Position numbers and translations under genes: made by a program. A DNA stretch of 64,000 bases from Cryobacterium roopkundense. GTDB lineage: Bacteria; Actinomycetota; Actinomycetes; Actinomycetales; Microbacteriaceae. Shown in pieces: positions 53,664-63,125 of the stretch (positions are counted from its first letter, which is position 1; each line of letters opens with the position of its first letter). Below the pieces are notes generated by a model. It was not told where the DNA came from. It made no database searches and was given only the letters and a program-made list of their open reading frames with translations. Where the stretch lies: NCBI RefSeq assembly GCF_014200405.1, contig NZ_JACHBQ010000001.1, positions 1,488,001 through 1,552,000 of the forward strand. Reading direction: 5' to 3'.

Positions 53664-56047
53664 GGCATGATCTGCGGCTGGTTCCCCCGGCCCTCGCCAT
53701 CTGGCTGACCTCTGGGATTCTTATCGTGGTCCCCGATCAGAGCCGGGTGGTGTCAGCGGCCTGCTGGGTCGCTGCCGGGCTCAGCCTCTGCGCCATGCTT
53801 GTCGTGCGCAGACCGCGCTGGCGCGCGGTCTGCGGCGGGTGCGTTGTCTCCGCAGCTGCCGCGGCGCTCGTGGCTGTCGTCGTCGGCGTGACCGCTCCCG
53901 CGCGCCTGCCGGACGCTCTCGTCGATGCTGCGTCGCGGCACCAGACAGTCACCGCAACGGCCACAGTGTGGTCCGTGCCCGTGCCGGCGACGAGTTTCGG
54001 ACGGCCTGCCCCGGCAGGCGGGGACCGCGAGCGCTTCAAAGCGACCGTGGTGAGCATCGGTGCTGCGGGCTCACTGACCACAGTGTCCGTGCCCATTGTG
54101 GTGTTCGCCCCTGCTTCGTCGGACCCCGGCCGCACGGCATCGATCGGGTCGACCGTAAGGCTCGTCGGCACTGCCCGGCTGGCGGACCCTGGTGACGCCG
54201 CAGCGGCCCTCTTCTTCTCAGACACTGCGGCCCGGGTGGTGGCAGAGGCGCCGTGGATGCTGTCGTGGGCGAACGCGTTGCGCTCCGGCTTCTCCCGAGC
54301 GGCGTCGACGCTGCCCGGGGACGGTGCCACCCTGTTGCCCGGTCTCGCGATCGGTGACACGAGCGCGGTCACCCCCGCGCTCGATGACGCCATGAAGGGC
54401 AGTTCGCTCAGCCACCTCACCGCGGTCTCGGGCGCGAACTGTGCGATCGTCATCGCGTCGATCATGCTGCTCGGCTCCGTCGTGGGACTCCGACGCCGCC
54501 TCAGGATAGCCCTCGCGCTCGGCGCGCTCCTGGGGTTTGCGGTCCTCGTCACGCCCGAGCCGAGTGTTCTGCGATCCGCGGTCATGGCCTCCGTCGCCCT
54601 CGTGTCCATCGGCATCGGGCGACCAGGGCGGGGCGTCGCCACCCTGGCACTGTCAGTGATCATTCTCCTGGTGTCCGACCCGTGGCTCTCTCGCAGCTAC
54701 GGTTTCACCCTGTCGGTGTTGGCGACCGCCGGCCTGCTGGTCGTCGCGGGTCCCCTCGCCCAGGCCCTGGCGCGCTGGATGCCGAAGGCTCTCGCCCTGA
54801 TCATCGCCATCCCGTTGGCCGCGCAGTTGGCGTGCCAGCCCGTGCTGCTGCTGCTCGATCCCGCCATCGCCCTCTACGGCGTTCCGGCGAACCTCCTGGC
54901 CGCTCCAGCCGCGCCCGTCGCCACGCTTGTCGGCCTGCTCGGCTGCCTGCTGCTTCCGGTGCTGCCGGGAGTCGCCTCGGGTCTGATTACAGCGGCCTGG
55001 GTCCCCTCGGCATGGATCGCGGCGGTCGCGAAGGCGTGCGCGGACCTCCCCGGCAATCGTCTGCCGTGGCTCGAGGGCCTCCCCGGGGTGATCCTGTTCT
55101 CCTGTGGCACGTTGCTGGTCTTCGCCCTGCTGCTGAGCCGCAGAACAGCGCCCCGCCGGCGCTGGGCCGCGGCCGCGCTCGCCCTGTTGCTCGCGGGTGG
55201 GGCCAGCTATGCCGGAATCATCGCGGGCGCGGGGCTGGGGCGCACCGTCGCCTTTCCACACGACTGGCAGATCGCGGCGTGCGACATCGGCCAGGGTGAT
55301 GCCGTTGTCGTGCGCGAGAGCGCACAGATCGCCCTCGTCGACGTTGGCCCCGATCCCGCGCTGTTGACGACGTGCCTCGGCCAGCTCGGAATAGATCGCA
55401 TCAACCTGCTGGTGCTCACGCACTACGACCTCGACCATGTGGGCGGGCTGACGGCCGTGATCGGCCTCGTGGACACCGCACTCGTCGGAATTCCCGAGAA
55501 CGCACAGGACAGGGCGCTGCACGAGAATCTCGCCGCCGGAGGGGCGGAGGTGAGGCAGACGGCCCGCGGTGACTCCGGGACGCTGGGTGGCCTCGCCTGG
55601 CGCACGCTCTGGCCGATATCGGGGTCCACGCGCATGCAGACCGGCAATCCCGGAAGCGTGACGATCGAATTCGACGGCGGAGGCACCCGTTCGATATTTC
55701 TCGGGGATCTGGGGGAGGAGGCCCAGAATGCACTGCTGCGGGCGTCGCCGCCTGGCCGGGTCGACGTCGTGAAGGTCGCCCACCACGGCTCCGCCGACCA
55801 GAGCGACGCTCTGTATGAAACGCTCGCCGCCCGACTCGGTCTGGTCTCGGTGGGTGCCGACAACAGCTACGGGCATCCCACCCAGCGACTGCTGGACACC
55901 CTGGGGCGTGTCGGTACTCAGATCGAGCGCACCGACCTGGAGGGGCTCGTCGTCGTGTCCCGAACGGCCGATGGAGCACTCAGCGTCTGGTCGGAACGGG
56001 TGGCGTCCTCGAACCGCCTCGCCGAGGCGACGGCGCGAGGGGGATGA
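53660..56047 (+). CDS. comEC: ComEC/Rec2 DNA uptake channel protein
   Basis: A 795-residue membrane protein. N-terminal helices and a DUF4131-like OB region, the competence domain with conserved LTAVSGANCAIVIASIM (about residues 253-269), then a C-terminal beta-lactamase-like domain with the metal motif LTHYDLDHVGG and VAHHGSADQSD. It transports one DNA strand during transformation; the C-terminal domain may degrade the other. GTG start overlaps the comEA stop. Whether this organism is competent is unknown; no pilus genes are in the window. Confidence 0.92.
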   Translation: MRHDLRLVPPALAIWLTSGILIVVPDQSRVVSAACWVAAGLSLCAMLVVRRPRWRAVCGGCVVSAAAAALVAVVVGVTAPARLPDALVDAASRHQTVTATATVWSVPVPATSFGRPAPAGGDRERFKATVVSIGAAGSLTTVSVPIVVFAPASSDPGRTASIGSTVRLVGTARLADPGDAAAALFFSDTAARVVAEAPWMLSWANALRSGFSRAASTLPGDGATLLPGLAIGDTSAVTPALDDAMKGSSLSHLTAVSGANCAIVIASIMLLGSVVGLRRRLRIALALGALLGFAVLVTPEPSVLRSAVMASVALVSIGIGRPGRGVATLALSVIILLVSDPWLSRSYGFTLSVLATAGLLVVAGPLAQALARWMPKALALIIAIPLAAQLACQPVLLLLDPAIALYGVPANLLAAPAAPVATLVGLLGCLLLPVLPGVASGLITAAWVPSAWIAAVAKACADLPGNRLPWLEGLPGVILFSCGTLLVFALLLSRRTAPRRRWAAAALALLLAGGASYAGIIAGAGLGRTVAFPHDWQIAACDIGQGDAVVVRESAQIALVDVGPDPALLTTCLGQLGIDRINLLVLTHYDLDHVGGLTAVIGLVDTALVGIPENAQDRALHENLAAGGAEVRQTARGDSGTLGGLAWRTLWPISGSTRMQTGNPGSVTIEFDGGGTRSIFLGDLGEEAQNALLRASPPGRVDVVKVAHHGSADQSDALYETLAARLGLVSVGADNSYGHPTQRLLDTLGRVGTQIERTDLEGLVVVSRTADGALSVWSERVASSNRLAEATARGG

Positions 56048-56095
56048 TCGCGACGGTGGGCGGTTAAGCTGGACGTTGCAGTCGAAGGGAACGGT

Positions 56096-57142
56096 ATGGT
56101 CGTGAAAGCAACAGCAGGTCGGTCAGCGCCCAAGGGTAAGGTGGCCACGCCCAAGACGGTCATTGCGCAGCTCGCCTGGCACCAGGTGCGCCCGGCACCG
56201 ATCGTGCTCGTCTCGGGAACCGAGACATTCCTGGCCGAGCGTGCCATCCGTCAGCTTCGCGATTTTCTCAAGCTCGAGGATCCAAGCCTCGAAATCACCG
56301 ACGTGCAGGCCGACAGCTACGCTCCCGGGGAGCTCCTGACAGTGGCCAGCCCGTCGTTGTTCGGCGAGCCCCGCCTGATTCGGGTCAGTTCGGTAGAGAA
56401 ATGCAGCGATATTTTTCTGGCCGAGGCTCTCGATTACCTGAGCAATCCCGCCGAAGACACCTACGTGGTCTTGCGACATGGTGGGGGAGTGCGTGGCAAA
56501 CGCCTGCTCGAGAGCATCAGGGGCGGCGAGGGCGGTGGCATCGAAGTGGTGTGTGCCGAGCTCAAGAAAGACACCGAAAAGTATGAATTCGCGTCCGCGG
56601 AATTTAAGGCCGCCGGAAAACGCGTCACCGCGAGCGCACTTCGCTCGCTCGTCGCGGCGTTCTCCGACGACCTCGCGGAGCTCTCGGCGGCGTGCCAACA
56701 GCTCATTTCCGATGCGACGAGCGAAATAACCGAAACCACAGTCGATCGGTACTACGGCGGACGGGTCGAAACGAATGCGTTCAAGGTCGCGGACGCGGCG
56801 ATAGCCGGTCGCAATGGGGAAGCGCTCCTCACCCTGCGCCACGCCCTCGCCTCCGGCTCGGATCCGGTTCCGATGGTGGCCGCCTTTGCAAGCAAGATCC
56901 GTACCATGGCCAAGGTCTTCGGCGCCAGAGGCTCGTCCGGTCAGCTGGCCTCCACCCTCGGTCTGGCGCCGTGGCAGGTGGAGCGCGCCCAACGCGACCT
57001 CCGCGGCTGGACCGACGAGGGTCTGGCCCGCTGCATTGAGCTCCTGGCCGAGACGGATGCCGCGGTCAAGGGGGCGGGACGCGATCCTGTCTTCGTGCTG
57101 GAACGCCTGATCGGCGTCATCTCCCGCCGCGGTCACGTCTAG
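56096..57142 (+). CDS. holA: DNA polymerase III delta subunit HolA
   Basis: Clamp-loader subunit that opens the sliding clamp. A 348-residue AAA+-like protein with LVSGTETFLAERAIRQLRDF near the N-terminus, PSLFGEPRLIRV and a helical C-terminal collar domain. No functional Walker A motif is expected in delta, and none is seen. It lies next to comEC, the usual place in Gram-positive bacteria. ATG 56096 follows GAAGGGAAC. Confidence 0.92.
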   Translation: MVVKATAGRSAPKGKVATPKTVIAQLAWHQVRPAPIVLVSGTETFLAERAIRQLRDFLKLEDPSLEITDVQADSYAPGELLTVASPSLFGEPRLIRVSSVEKCSDIFLAEALDYLSNPAEDTYVVLRHGGGVRGKRLLESIRGGEGGGIEVVCAELKKDTEKYEFASAEFKAAGKRVTASALRSLVAAFSDDLAELSAACQQLISDATSEITETTVDRYYGGRVETNAFKVADAAIAGRNGEALLTLRHALASGSDPVPMVAAFASKIRTMAKVFGARGSSGQLASTLGLAPWQVERAQRDLRGWTDEGLARCIELLAETDAAVKGAGRDPVFVLERLIGVISRRGHV

Positions 57143-57156
57143 CGGAGCCCGGTTCG

Positions 57157-57540
57157 CTACCGGTCGGCGACGCCGAGCGTGATGCCCGAACGCTGGAGGT
57201 ACAGCCAGATTCCCCGTTCGAATTGCGGGTTCCCGCAGGTATCCGCGGTCACTCGAACCGGAATCGTTCGGGACGTGCCCGACAGGTCTGCCGTCCTGGC
57301 CTCTGCCTCGAAGGACCCGGGTAGCGTCGGGCAGTACTCCAGGATGACCCGGCCCGTGGGGTCGGAGAACTGCACCAGCACCGTCTGCTCGGGCTTGGGG
57401 GCCACCGCGAGCACCGCCATCACCCCGAGTACCAGAACGAGGCCGGCCGCCACAGCCGTGAGTACGGCTGGGAATCGGGCACGGCCGCCCCGTGTGGTGA
57501 CCGGCGTGGCCAGGTTGGCAGGACTCTCTGTACTCATCAC
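57157..57540 (-). CDS. Small membrane-anchored protein of unknown function
   Basis: A 127-residue protein (126 from the ATG at 57537). A hydrophilic N-terminus of about 24 residues, one transmembrane helix (about 25-48) and an outward domain of about 80 residues with two cysteines (EYCPTLPGS; TADTCGNPQFE) that may form a disulphide bond. I do not recognise the family. The base composition is like its neighbours. It converges on holA and lies downstream of rpsT on the same strand behind a terminator. Confidence 0.65.
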   Translation of the reverse strand: MMSTESPANLATPVTTRGGRARFPAVLTAVAAGLVLVLGVMAVLAVAPKPEQTVLVQFSDPTGRVILEYCPTLPGSFEAEARTADLSGTSRTIPVRVTADTCGNPQFERGIWLYLQRSGITLGVADR

Positions 57541-57612
57541 CGCGTCAGTGTAGCCCCCGAGTCAGGAACGGAAGCGGTCCCAAAGGGGGGCACACCGCGC
57601 CAGGAAACACGT

Positions 57613-57640
57613 AAAGCCCCCGCCGTGAGGCGAGGGCTTT
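57613..57640 (-). terminator. Terminator downstream of rpsT
   Basis: A 12-bp stem with one mismatch (57613-57624 and 57629-57640) around the loop GTGA, 28 bases past the rpsT stop. On the minus strand the hairpin ends in TTT. Consistent with ending the rpsT transcript. Confidence 0.75.
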
Positions 57641-57667
57641 AGGTGAGTGCTCTAGCGAGCAGCGGGA

Positions 57668-57931
57668 CTAGACGAGGGCTGAAACAGCCTTCGCGATAGC
57701 CGACTTCTTGTTCGCTGCCTGGTTCTGGTGAATGACACCCTTGCTGACGGCCTTGTCGAGCTTCTTCGAAGCAACGGCGAGGCTGACGACAGCCTTGTCC
57801 TTGTCACCAGCGGCAACAGCGGTACGAGTCGCGCGGATGGCCGACTTGAACTCGCTCTTGACCGACTTGTTGCGCTCCTGAGCCTTCTTGTTGGTGCCGA
57901 TTCGCTTGATCTGCGACTTGATATTTGCCAC
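57668..57931 (-). CDS. rpsT: 30S ribosomal protein S20
   Basis: An 87-residue, lysine- and alanine-rich three-helix protein that binds 16S rRNA. It starts [20 protein letters not shown] (GTG start) and ends with the conserved [16 protein letters not shown]. Full length for the family. Transcribed alone; its 180-base upstream gap is shared with the divergent amidohydrolase gene. Confidence 0.97.
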   Translation of the reverse strand: MANIKSQIKRIGTNKKAQERNKSVKSEFKSAIRATRTAVAAGDKDKAVVSLAVASKKLDKAVSKGVIHQNQAANKKSAIAKAVSALV

Positions 57932-58101
57932 GTTTATACGCTTTCGTTAGATTCTGGTTGGGATGCCGCTGAGCGATAGAGGGCGCTGCTACGGCGATAA
58001 TCGTATGGGGTGGGACCCAACACGCAAGTCAACAGCCAACGATACCAGCAAGACGCCCCGCGCCACAATCGTGGAGGGAAATGGTGCCGGGCGTCGGTGC
58101 C

Positions 58102-58107
58102 TAGAGT
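58102..58107 (+). promoter_or_regulatory. -10 box (TAGAGT) of amidohydrolase promoter
   Basis: TAGAGT, then six bases to ATG 58114 (or three to the GTG at 58111). The spacing favours 58114 as a leaderless start. Confidence 0.4.
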
Positions 58108-58113
58108 GGAGTG

Positions 58114-59325
58114 ATGACTTCTCTGACAGCAATCATCAACGCCCACGTCGTCCCCGTTTCCAGTCCGGCCATCGTCGGGGGCACGGTTTTGCTCGAGAAC
58201 GGCCTCATCTTGTCCGTGGGTGCCGACCTGGCCATCCCGGCGGGGGCGACCATCATCGACGCGGCAGGCAAGTGGGTGCTGCCCGGCTTCATCGAGTCGC
58301 ACGGCCACGTGGGCATCCACGAGGAAGCCAACGGATGGGCCGGTAACGATACCAATGAGATGACGGGGCCCAACATGGCGGCGGTGCGCGCCATCGATGC
58401 CATCGACATCGACGACGAGGGGTTCCGCGATGCTCTGGCCGGTGGCATCACGACGATCGTGGTCAAGCCAGGGTCTGGCAACCCTATCGGTGGACAGTCC
58501 GTCGCGATCAAGAGCTGGGGTGGCCGCACGATCGACGAGCAGGTGATCAGCGACGCCGTCAGTGTCAAGTCCGCGCTCGGCGAGAATCCCAAGCGGGTCT
58601 ACGGCGACAAGAAGCAGACGCCCAGCACGCGGCTGGGCGTGAGCCTCGTCATCCGCGAGGCCTTCACTCAGGCCCAGGACTATGTCCTGGCGCGCGACGC
58701 GGCGGCCGGCAAGGGTGAGCCGTTCACGCGCGACCTGGGCAAGGAGACATTGGCCCGTGTGCTGGCGGGGGACCTCGCCTGGGACCAGCACGTGCACCGC
58801 CACGACGACATTGCCACCGCGATTCGACTGGCCGACGAGTTCGGTTACCGCCTCGTGATCAACCACGGCACGGAAGGACACAAGCTGGCGGATGTGCTCG
58901 CCGAACGAGGCATTCCCGTGATCTACGGCCCACTCTTCACTGCACGGTCAAAGGTCGAACTGCGCGACAGGGCGTTCTCCAACCTCGTCGCGCTGGCTGC
59001 CGCCGGTGTGCAGGTTGCGATCACCACCGACCACCCCGTCGTGCCCGTGAACTTCCTCGTGCACCAGGCCTCCCTCGCTGTGAAGGAGGGCTTGCCCGTG
59101 CAGACCGCGCTCGAGGCCCTCACGGTGAATCCGGCCGCGATCCTCCGCCTGCACGAGCGGGTCGGATCGCTCGCCGCAGGACTCGACGCCGACGTCGTCA
59201 TCTGGTCCGGCGACCCCCTCGACGTGAACTCCCGGGCCGAGCGAGTTCTCATCGGCGGTGTCGAGGTGTATCGCTGGGCTGACGGTCGCGGCCAGGTCGT
59301 TGAGCGCGCCGGACGGTTCTCCTAG
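58114..59325 (+). CDS. Amidohydrolase family protein (imidazolonepropionase-related)
   Basis: A 403-residue metal-dependent hydrolase. N-terminal and C-terminal beta-sandwich parts frame a TIM barrel; metal ligands are the SHGHVGIHEE motif (H-x-H, about residue 64), the histidine of VINHGTEGHK and the aspartate of TTDHPVVPVNF. COG1228-type enzymes act on cyclic amides, dipeptides or related bonds; the substrate here cannot be told. No catabolic genes lie nearby. The GTG at 58111 is an alternative start. A perfect GC hairpin follows 4 bases after the stop. Confidence 0.82.
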   Translation: MTSLTAIINAHVVPVSSPAIVGGTVLLENGLILSVGADLAIPAGATIIDAAGKWVLPGFIESHGHVGIHEEANGWAGNDTNEMTGPNMAAVRAIDAIDIDDEGFRDALAGGITTIVVKPGSGNPIGGQSVAIKSWGGRTIDEQVISDAVSVKSALGENPKRVYGDKKQTPSTRLGVSLVIREAFTQAQDYVLARDAAAGKGEPFTRDLGKETLARVLAGDLAWDQHVHRHDDIATAIRLADEFGYRLVINHGTEGHKLADVLAERGIPVIYGPLFTARSKVELRDRAFSNLVALAAAGVQVAITTDHPVVPVNFLVHQASLAVKEGLPVQTALEALTVNPAAILRLHERVGSLAAGLDADVVIWSGDPLDVNSRAERVLIGGVEVYRWADGRGQVVERAGRFS

Positions 59326-59329
59326 GTCC

Positions 59330-59365
59330 GTCCGCACCCGGCGCGTACCCGCGCCGGGTGCGGAC
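59330..59365 (+). terminator. GC-rich perfect hairpin terminator before lepA
   Basis: Arms 59330-59345 and 59350-59365 are exact 16-base inverted copies around TACC, beginning 4 bases after the amidohydrolase stop. No T-run follows. It separates the gene from lepA, whose ATG is 20 bases downstream, so the hairpin may also lie in or near the lepA leader. Confidence 0.85.
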
Positions 59366-59384
59366 ATGAAAGAATGGGAAAACT

Positions 59385-61241
59385 ATGTCACCGAGAGCCC
59401 TTCAGGCGCTTGAACCCGCCGCCACGCCGCCCGAGTTCATCCGCAACTTCTGCATCATTGCCCACATTGACCACGGCAAGTCGACGCTGGCTGACCGGAT
59501 GCTGCAGATCACGGGCGTCGTCGACGATCGCGCGATGCGTGCCCAGTACCTCGACCGTATGGACATCGAGCGCGAGCGGGGCATCACCATCAAGAGCCAG
59601 GCAGTGCGTATGCCGTGGGAGCTGGACGGCAAGACCTACGCCCTGAACATGATTGACACCCCCGGTCACGTGGACTTCACCTACGAGGTCTCTCGCAGCC
59701 TCGCCGCGTGTGAGGGGGCGATCCTGCTGGTGGACGCTGCCCAGGGCATCGAGGCACAGACGCTCGCCAACCTGTACCTGGCGCTCGAGAACGACCTCAC
59801 GATCATCCCGGTGCTTAATAAGATCGACCTGCCGGCCGCCGAACCCGACAAGTACGCCAGGGAACTCGCCGACCTGATCGGTGGGAAGCCCGAAGATGTG
59901 CTTCGGGTATCGGGCAAGACCGGTGCTGGCGTCGCCGAGTTGCTCGACTTGGCGACCCGATCCATCCCAGCGCCTGTCGGCGACCCCAACGCGCCCACCC
60001 GCGCCATGATCTTCGATTCCGTGTACGACAGCTATCGGGGTGTGGTGACCTACGTGCGCATGATCGACGGCAACCTCGGCCCGCGCGAGAAGATCCAGAT
60101 GATGTCGACCCGAGCCACGCACGAGATTCTCGAGATCGGCGTGATTTCCCCGGAACCCACGATCAGCAAGAAGGGCCTCGGCGTGGGTGAGGTGGGCTAC
60201 CTCATCACCGGCGTGAAAGACGTTCGGCAGTCAAAGGTCGGTGACACCGTCACCACCGCCCTGCGCCCCGCAACGGATGCCCTTCCCGGCTACACCGAGC
60301 CCCAGCCCATGGTTTTCTCCGGGTTGTACCCGATTGACGGCAGCGACTACCCGGCCCTGCGTGAGGCTCTCGACAAGCTCAAGCTGTCGGATGCCTCCCT
60401 CGGCTACGAACCTGAGACATCCGTCGCTCTGGGCTTCGGGTTTCGCTGCGGTTTCCTCGGCCTGCTGCACCTCGAGATCATCACAGAGCGCATCGACCGT
60501 GAATTCGGCATCGACCTCATCACGACGGCGCCGAGCGTGCCGTACGAGGTCACAACCGACGACAAGAAGACCGTCACGGTCACCAATCCGAGCGAATTCC
60601 CGAACGGCAAGATCGCCAAGGTCGAGGAGCCCATCGTCAAGGCCGCCATCCTGGCCCCCAAGGACTATGTCGGCGTCATCATGGAGCTCTGCCAGAGCCG
60701 CCGCGGCACACTCCTCGGCATGGACTATCTCGGTGAGGACCGGGTGGAGATCCGCTACACGATGCCCCTTGGCGAAATCGTGTTCGACTTTTTCGACAAC
60801 CTGAAGAGCCGCACTGCCGGCTATGGATCCCTCGACTATGAGCCCACCGGTTCGCAGGAGGCCGACCTCGTGAAGGTGGACATTCTGCTGCAGGGGGAGC
60901 AGGTTGACGCTTTCAGCGCGATCGTGCACCGAGACAAGGCCTACGACTACGGTGTGCTCATGACCGGCCGGCTGCGCAAACTCATCCCGCGCCAACAGTT
61001 CGACGTGCCGATCCAGGCCGCCATCGGTGCCCGTATCATAGCCCGTGAGTCGATCAGCGCCATCCGCAAGGACGTGCTGGCCAAGTGCTACGGCGGCGAC
61101 ATCTCGCGAAAGCGCAAGCTTCTCGAGAAGCAGAAAGAGGGCAAGAAGCGCATGAAGATGGTCGGTCGAGTTGAGGTGCCGCAGGAGGCCTTCATCGCCG
61201 CACTCTCCGGCGATGAGCCACCCAAGAAAGAGAAGAAGTAG
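59385..61241 (+). CDS. lepA: Elongation factor 4 (LepA)
   Basis: A 618-residue translational GTPase that acts on stalled or initiating ribosomes. G1 AHIDHGKST (about residues 26-34), [16 protein letters not shown], then domains II-V and the LepA-specific C-terminal region ([20 protein letters not shown]). ATG 59385 is the first start after the hairpin. Followed 4 bases later by the DUF1990 gene, likely co-transcribed with it and hemW. Confidence 0.96.
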   Translation: MSPRALQALEPAATPPEFIRNFCIIAHIDHGKSTLADRMLQITGVVDDRAMRAQYLDRMDIERERGITIKSQAVRMPWELDGKTYALNMIDTPGHVDFTYEVSRSLAACEGAILLVDAAQGIEAQTLANLYLALENDLTIIPVLNKIDLPAAEPDKYARELADLIGGKPEDVLRVSGKTGAGVAELLDLATRSIPAPVGDPNAPTRAMIFDSVYDSYRGVVTYVRMIDGNLGPREKIQMMSTRATHEILEIGVISPEPTISKKGLGVGEVGYLITGVKDVRQSKVGDTVTTALRPATDALPGYTEPQPMVFSGLYPIDGSDYPALREALDKLKLSDASLGYEPETSVALGFGFRCGFLGLLHLEIITERIDREFGIDLITTAPSVPYEVTTDDKKTVTVTNPSEFPNGKIAKVEEPIVKAAILAPKDYVGVIMELCQSRRGTLLGMDYLGEDRVEIRYTMPLGEIVFDFFDNLKSRTAGYGSLDYEPTGSQEADLVKVDILLQGEQVDAFSAIVHRDKAYDYGVLMTGRLRKLIPRQQFDVPIQAAIGARIIARESISAIRKDVLAKCYGGDISRKRKLLEKQKEGKKRMKMVGRVEVPQEAFIAALSGDEPPKKEKK

Positions 61242-61245
61242 CCCT

Positions 61246-61893
61246 ATGCGTCGAGCCACTTTCACGGATGCCGCCGTGACCTACGGTGCCATCGGCGGCA
61301 CCCTGGCCCCCGACCTGCTGCAGTACCCGCCGAAGGGTCACCGCCCGATGGAGCGCAGCGTGCGTCTCGGCAGTGGAGCCGAACGGTTCGAGGTGGCCTC
61401 CAAGCTGCTGATGACCTGGGGCGTGCAGCGTCAGAGCGGCATGAGCGTCACCGACCTCGAGGCGGGTACCGGCGTGCAGTACACGCCCGTCGAGTTCGCC
61501 CCCGACGGCACACCGCTGCCTGCCCGAACGGACTCGACTGACGAGTCAACGTTCGCGGCCGACGGCACGCCCTACATCGTGAACGGCATGACTGCGCAGC
61601 TCGAAATCAAGGTGGGACCGCTGACGGTCAAGGCACCCGTGCGAGTGGTCTACGTTATCGCCGAGGCCAACCGGGTGGGCTTCGCCTACGGAACAATGGC
61701 GGGACACCCCGAAAGCGGCGAGGAATCGTTCATTCTCGACCGGCGCGACGATGATTCAGTCTGGTTCACGTTGCGCTCATTCTCCCGCCCGAGCACGTGG
61801 TACTTCCGGCTCGCGGCACCCTTCCTTCGGGTTCAGCAGGAACGATTCACCAAACGTTACCTGCGCGCCCTCCACCCGGTCGGGTCGTTGTAA
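61246..61893 (+). CDS. DUF1990 family protein
   Basis: A 215-residue soluble protein with the DUF1990 features: VRLGSGAERFEVASKLLMTWG early on and VVYVIAEANRVGFAYGTMAGHPESGEESF later, ending near WYFRLAAPFLR. The fold is probably START/polyketide-cyclase-like; no activity is known to me. ATG 61246 has the AGAAGAAG at the end of lepA as ribosome site. It lies 4 bases from lepA and 4 from hemW, so it is a member of that operon. Confidence 0.8.
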   Translation: MRRATFTDAAVTYGAIGGTLAPDLLQYPPKGHRPMERSVRLGSGAERFEVASKLLMTWGVQRQSGMSVTDLEAGTGVQYTPVEFAPDGTPLPARTDSTDESTFAADGTPYIVNGMTAQLEIKVGPLTVKAPVRVVYVIAEANRVGFAYGTMAGHPESGEESFILDRRDDDSVWFTLRSFSRPSTWYFRLAAPFLRVQQERFTKRYLRALHPVGSL

Positions 61894-61897
61894 GCGC

Positions 61898-63121
61898 GTG
61901 GCTGGTGCACTTCCTCTCGGCGACCCGGCTCCGGCCGACGGACGCCTTCCCTCTCTCGCCTCCGTCGGCGCGTCCGATCGAGACTTCGGTGTCTACCTCC
62001 ACGTGCCCTTCTGCAAGGTACGCTGCGGGTACTGCGATTTCAACACCTACACGGCCACCGAGTTGCGGGGCGTCAAACAGAGCGATTACGCCAGCCAGGC
62101 CGTGCTCGAGGTTCAGGCGGCCGGTCGCATCCTGACTGATTCCGGCCTGCCGTCGAGGCCGGCGGCAACGGTCTTCTTCGGGGGAGGAACGCCCACTCTC
62201 TTGCCCGTCACCGACCTCGCGAAAATGCTGCACGCGGTCGGTGACGAATGGGGAATCGCCCCGGGGGCGGAGGTCACCACTGAGGCCAATCCAGATTCGG
62301 TGGACGCCGGGTACCTGCAGTCGCTTCGGGACGCCGGCTTCACGCGGGTGTCTTTCGGCATGCAGTCGGCGGTGCCACGCGTGCTCGCCACGCTCGAGCG
62401 CACACACGATCCGGAGCGGGTTCCCCTCGTCGTGGCGTGGGCACGGGACGCCGGGCTCGACGTGAGCCTCGACCTCATCTACGGCACCCCTGGCGAGACC
62501 ATCGACGACTGGCGGGCGAGTCTCGAGCACGCCATCGCGCAGGCACCTGACCACCTGAGCGCATACTCCCTCATTGTCGAGGAGGGCACGAAACTCGCAC
62601 GGCAGATTCGCCGCGGCGACGTGGTGCCGACCAATGACGACCAGCAGGCAGAGTTCTACGAACTTGCAGACGGTCTTCTGGCCGCGGCCGGTTACCACTG
62701 GTACGAGGTGAGCAACTGGGCAACGGATGCCGCACACGAATCACGACACAACCTCTCGTACTGGCGCAGCCAGGACTGGTGGGGCATCGGTCCCGGCGCG
62801 CACAGCCACGTGGGCGGAGTTCGCTGGTGGAACGTCAAGCATCCGGCGGCCTACGCGGAACGCGTCCTCTCTGGGGTGTCGCCCGCCGTGGGGCGTGAGA
62901 CCCTCGACGATGCGACTCGCGAGCTGGAGCGCATCCTGCTGCTCAGCCGCATCCGCAGCGGGATCCCGATTGCGTCGTTGTCCGCGCCCGGACGGCGCGA
63001 GATCGCCGGTCTGATCGCCGACGAGCTCATCAACGCACGAGCCGCCCTGGCCGGCGCACTGGAGCTGACTCTGAAGGGGCGCCTGCTCGCGGATGCTGTT
63101 GTGCGGCGGATTTCGGACTAG
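61898..63121 (+). CDS. hemW: HemW haem chaperone / radical SAM protein (HemN-like)
   Basis: A 407-residue radical SAM protein. CxxxCxxC in VPFCKVRCGYCDFNTY (about residues 41-48) followed by FFGGGTPTLL and GMQS; the C-terminal HemN domain is present. Proteins of this length and lepA-linked position are HemW, which carries haem, rather than coproporphyrinogen oxidase HemN. The GTG at 61898 gives a short non-conserved leader before DFGVYLHVPFC. Confidence 0.9.
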   Translation: MAGALPLGDPAPADGRLPSLASVGASDRDFGVYLHVPFCKVRCGYCDFNTYTATELRGVKQSDYASQAVLEVQAAGRILTDSGLPSRPAATVFFGGGTPTLLPVTDLAKMLHAVGDEWGIAPGAEVTTEANPDSVDAGYLQSLRDAGFTRVSFGMQSAVPRVLATLERTHDPERVPLVVAWARDAGLDVSLDLIYGTPGETIDDWRASLEHAIAQAPDHLSAYSLIVEEGTKLARQIRRGDVVPTNDDQQAEFYELADGLLAAAGYHWYEVSNWATDAAHESRHNLSYWRSQDWWGIGPGAHSHVGGVRWWNVKHPAAYAERVLSGVSPAVGRETLDDATRELERILLLSRIRSGIPIASLSAPGRREIAGLIADELINARAALAGALELTLKGRLLADAVVRRISD

Positions 63122-63125
63122 CTCG

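Noticed and set aside
53660..56047. Defence or nuclease island around comEC
   Set aside because: comEA-comEC-holA-rpsT is a conserved housekeeping order, and the metallo-beta-lactamase domain is a normal part of ComEC.
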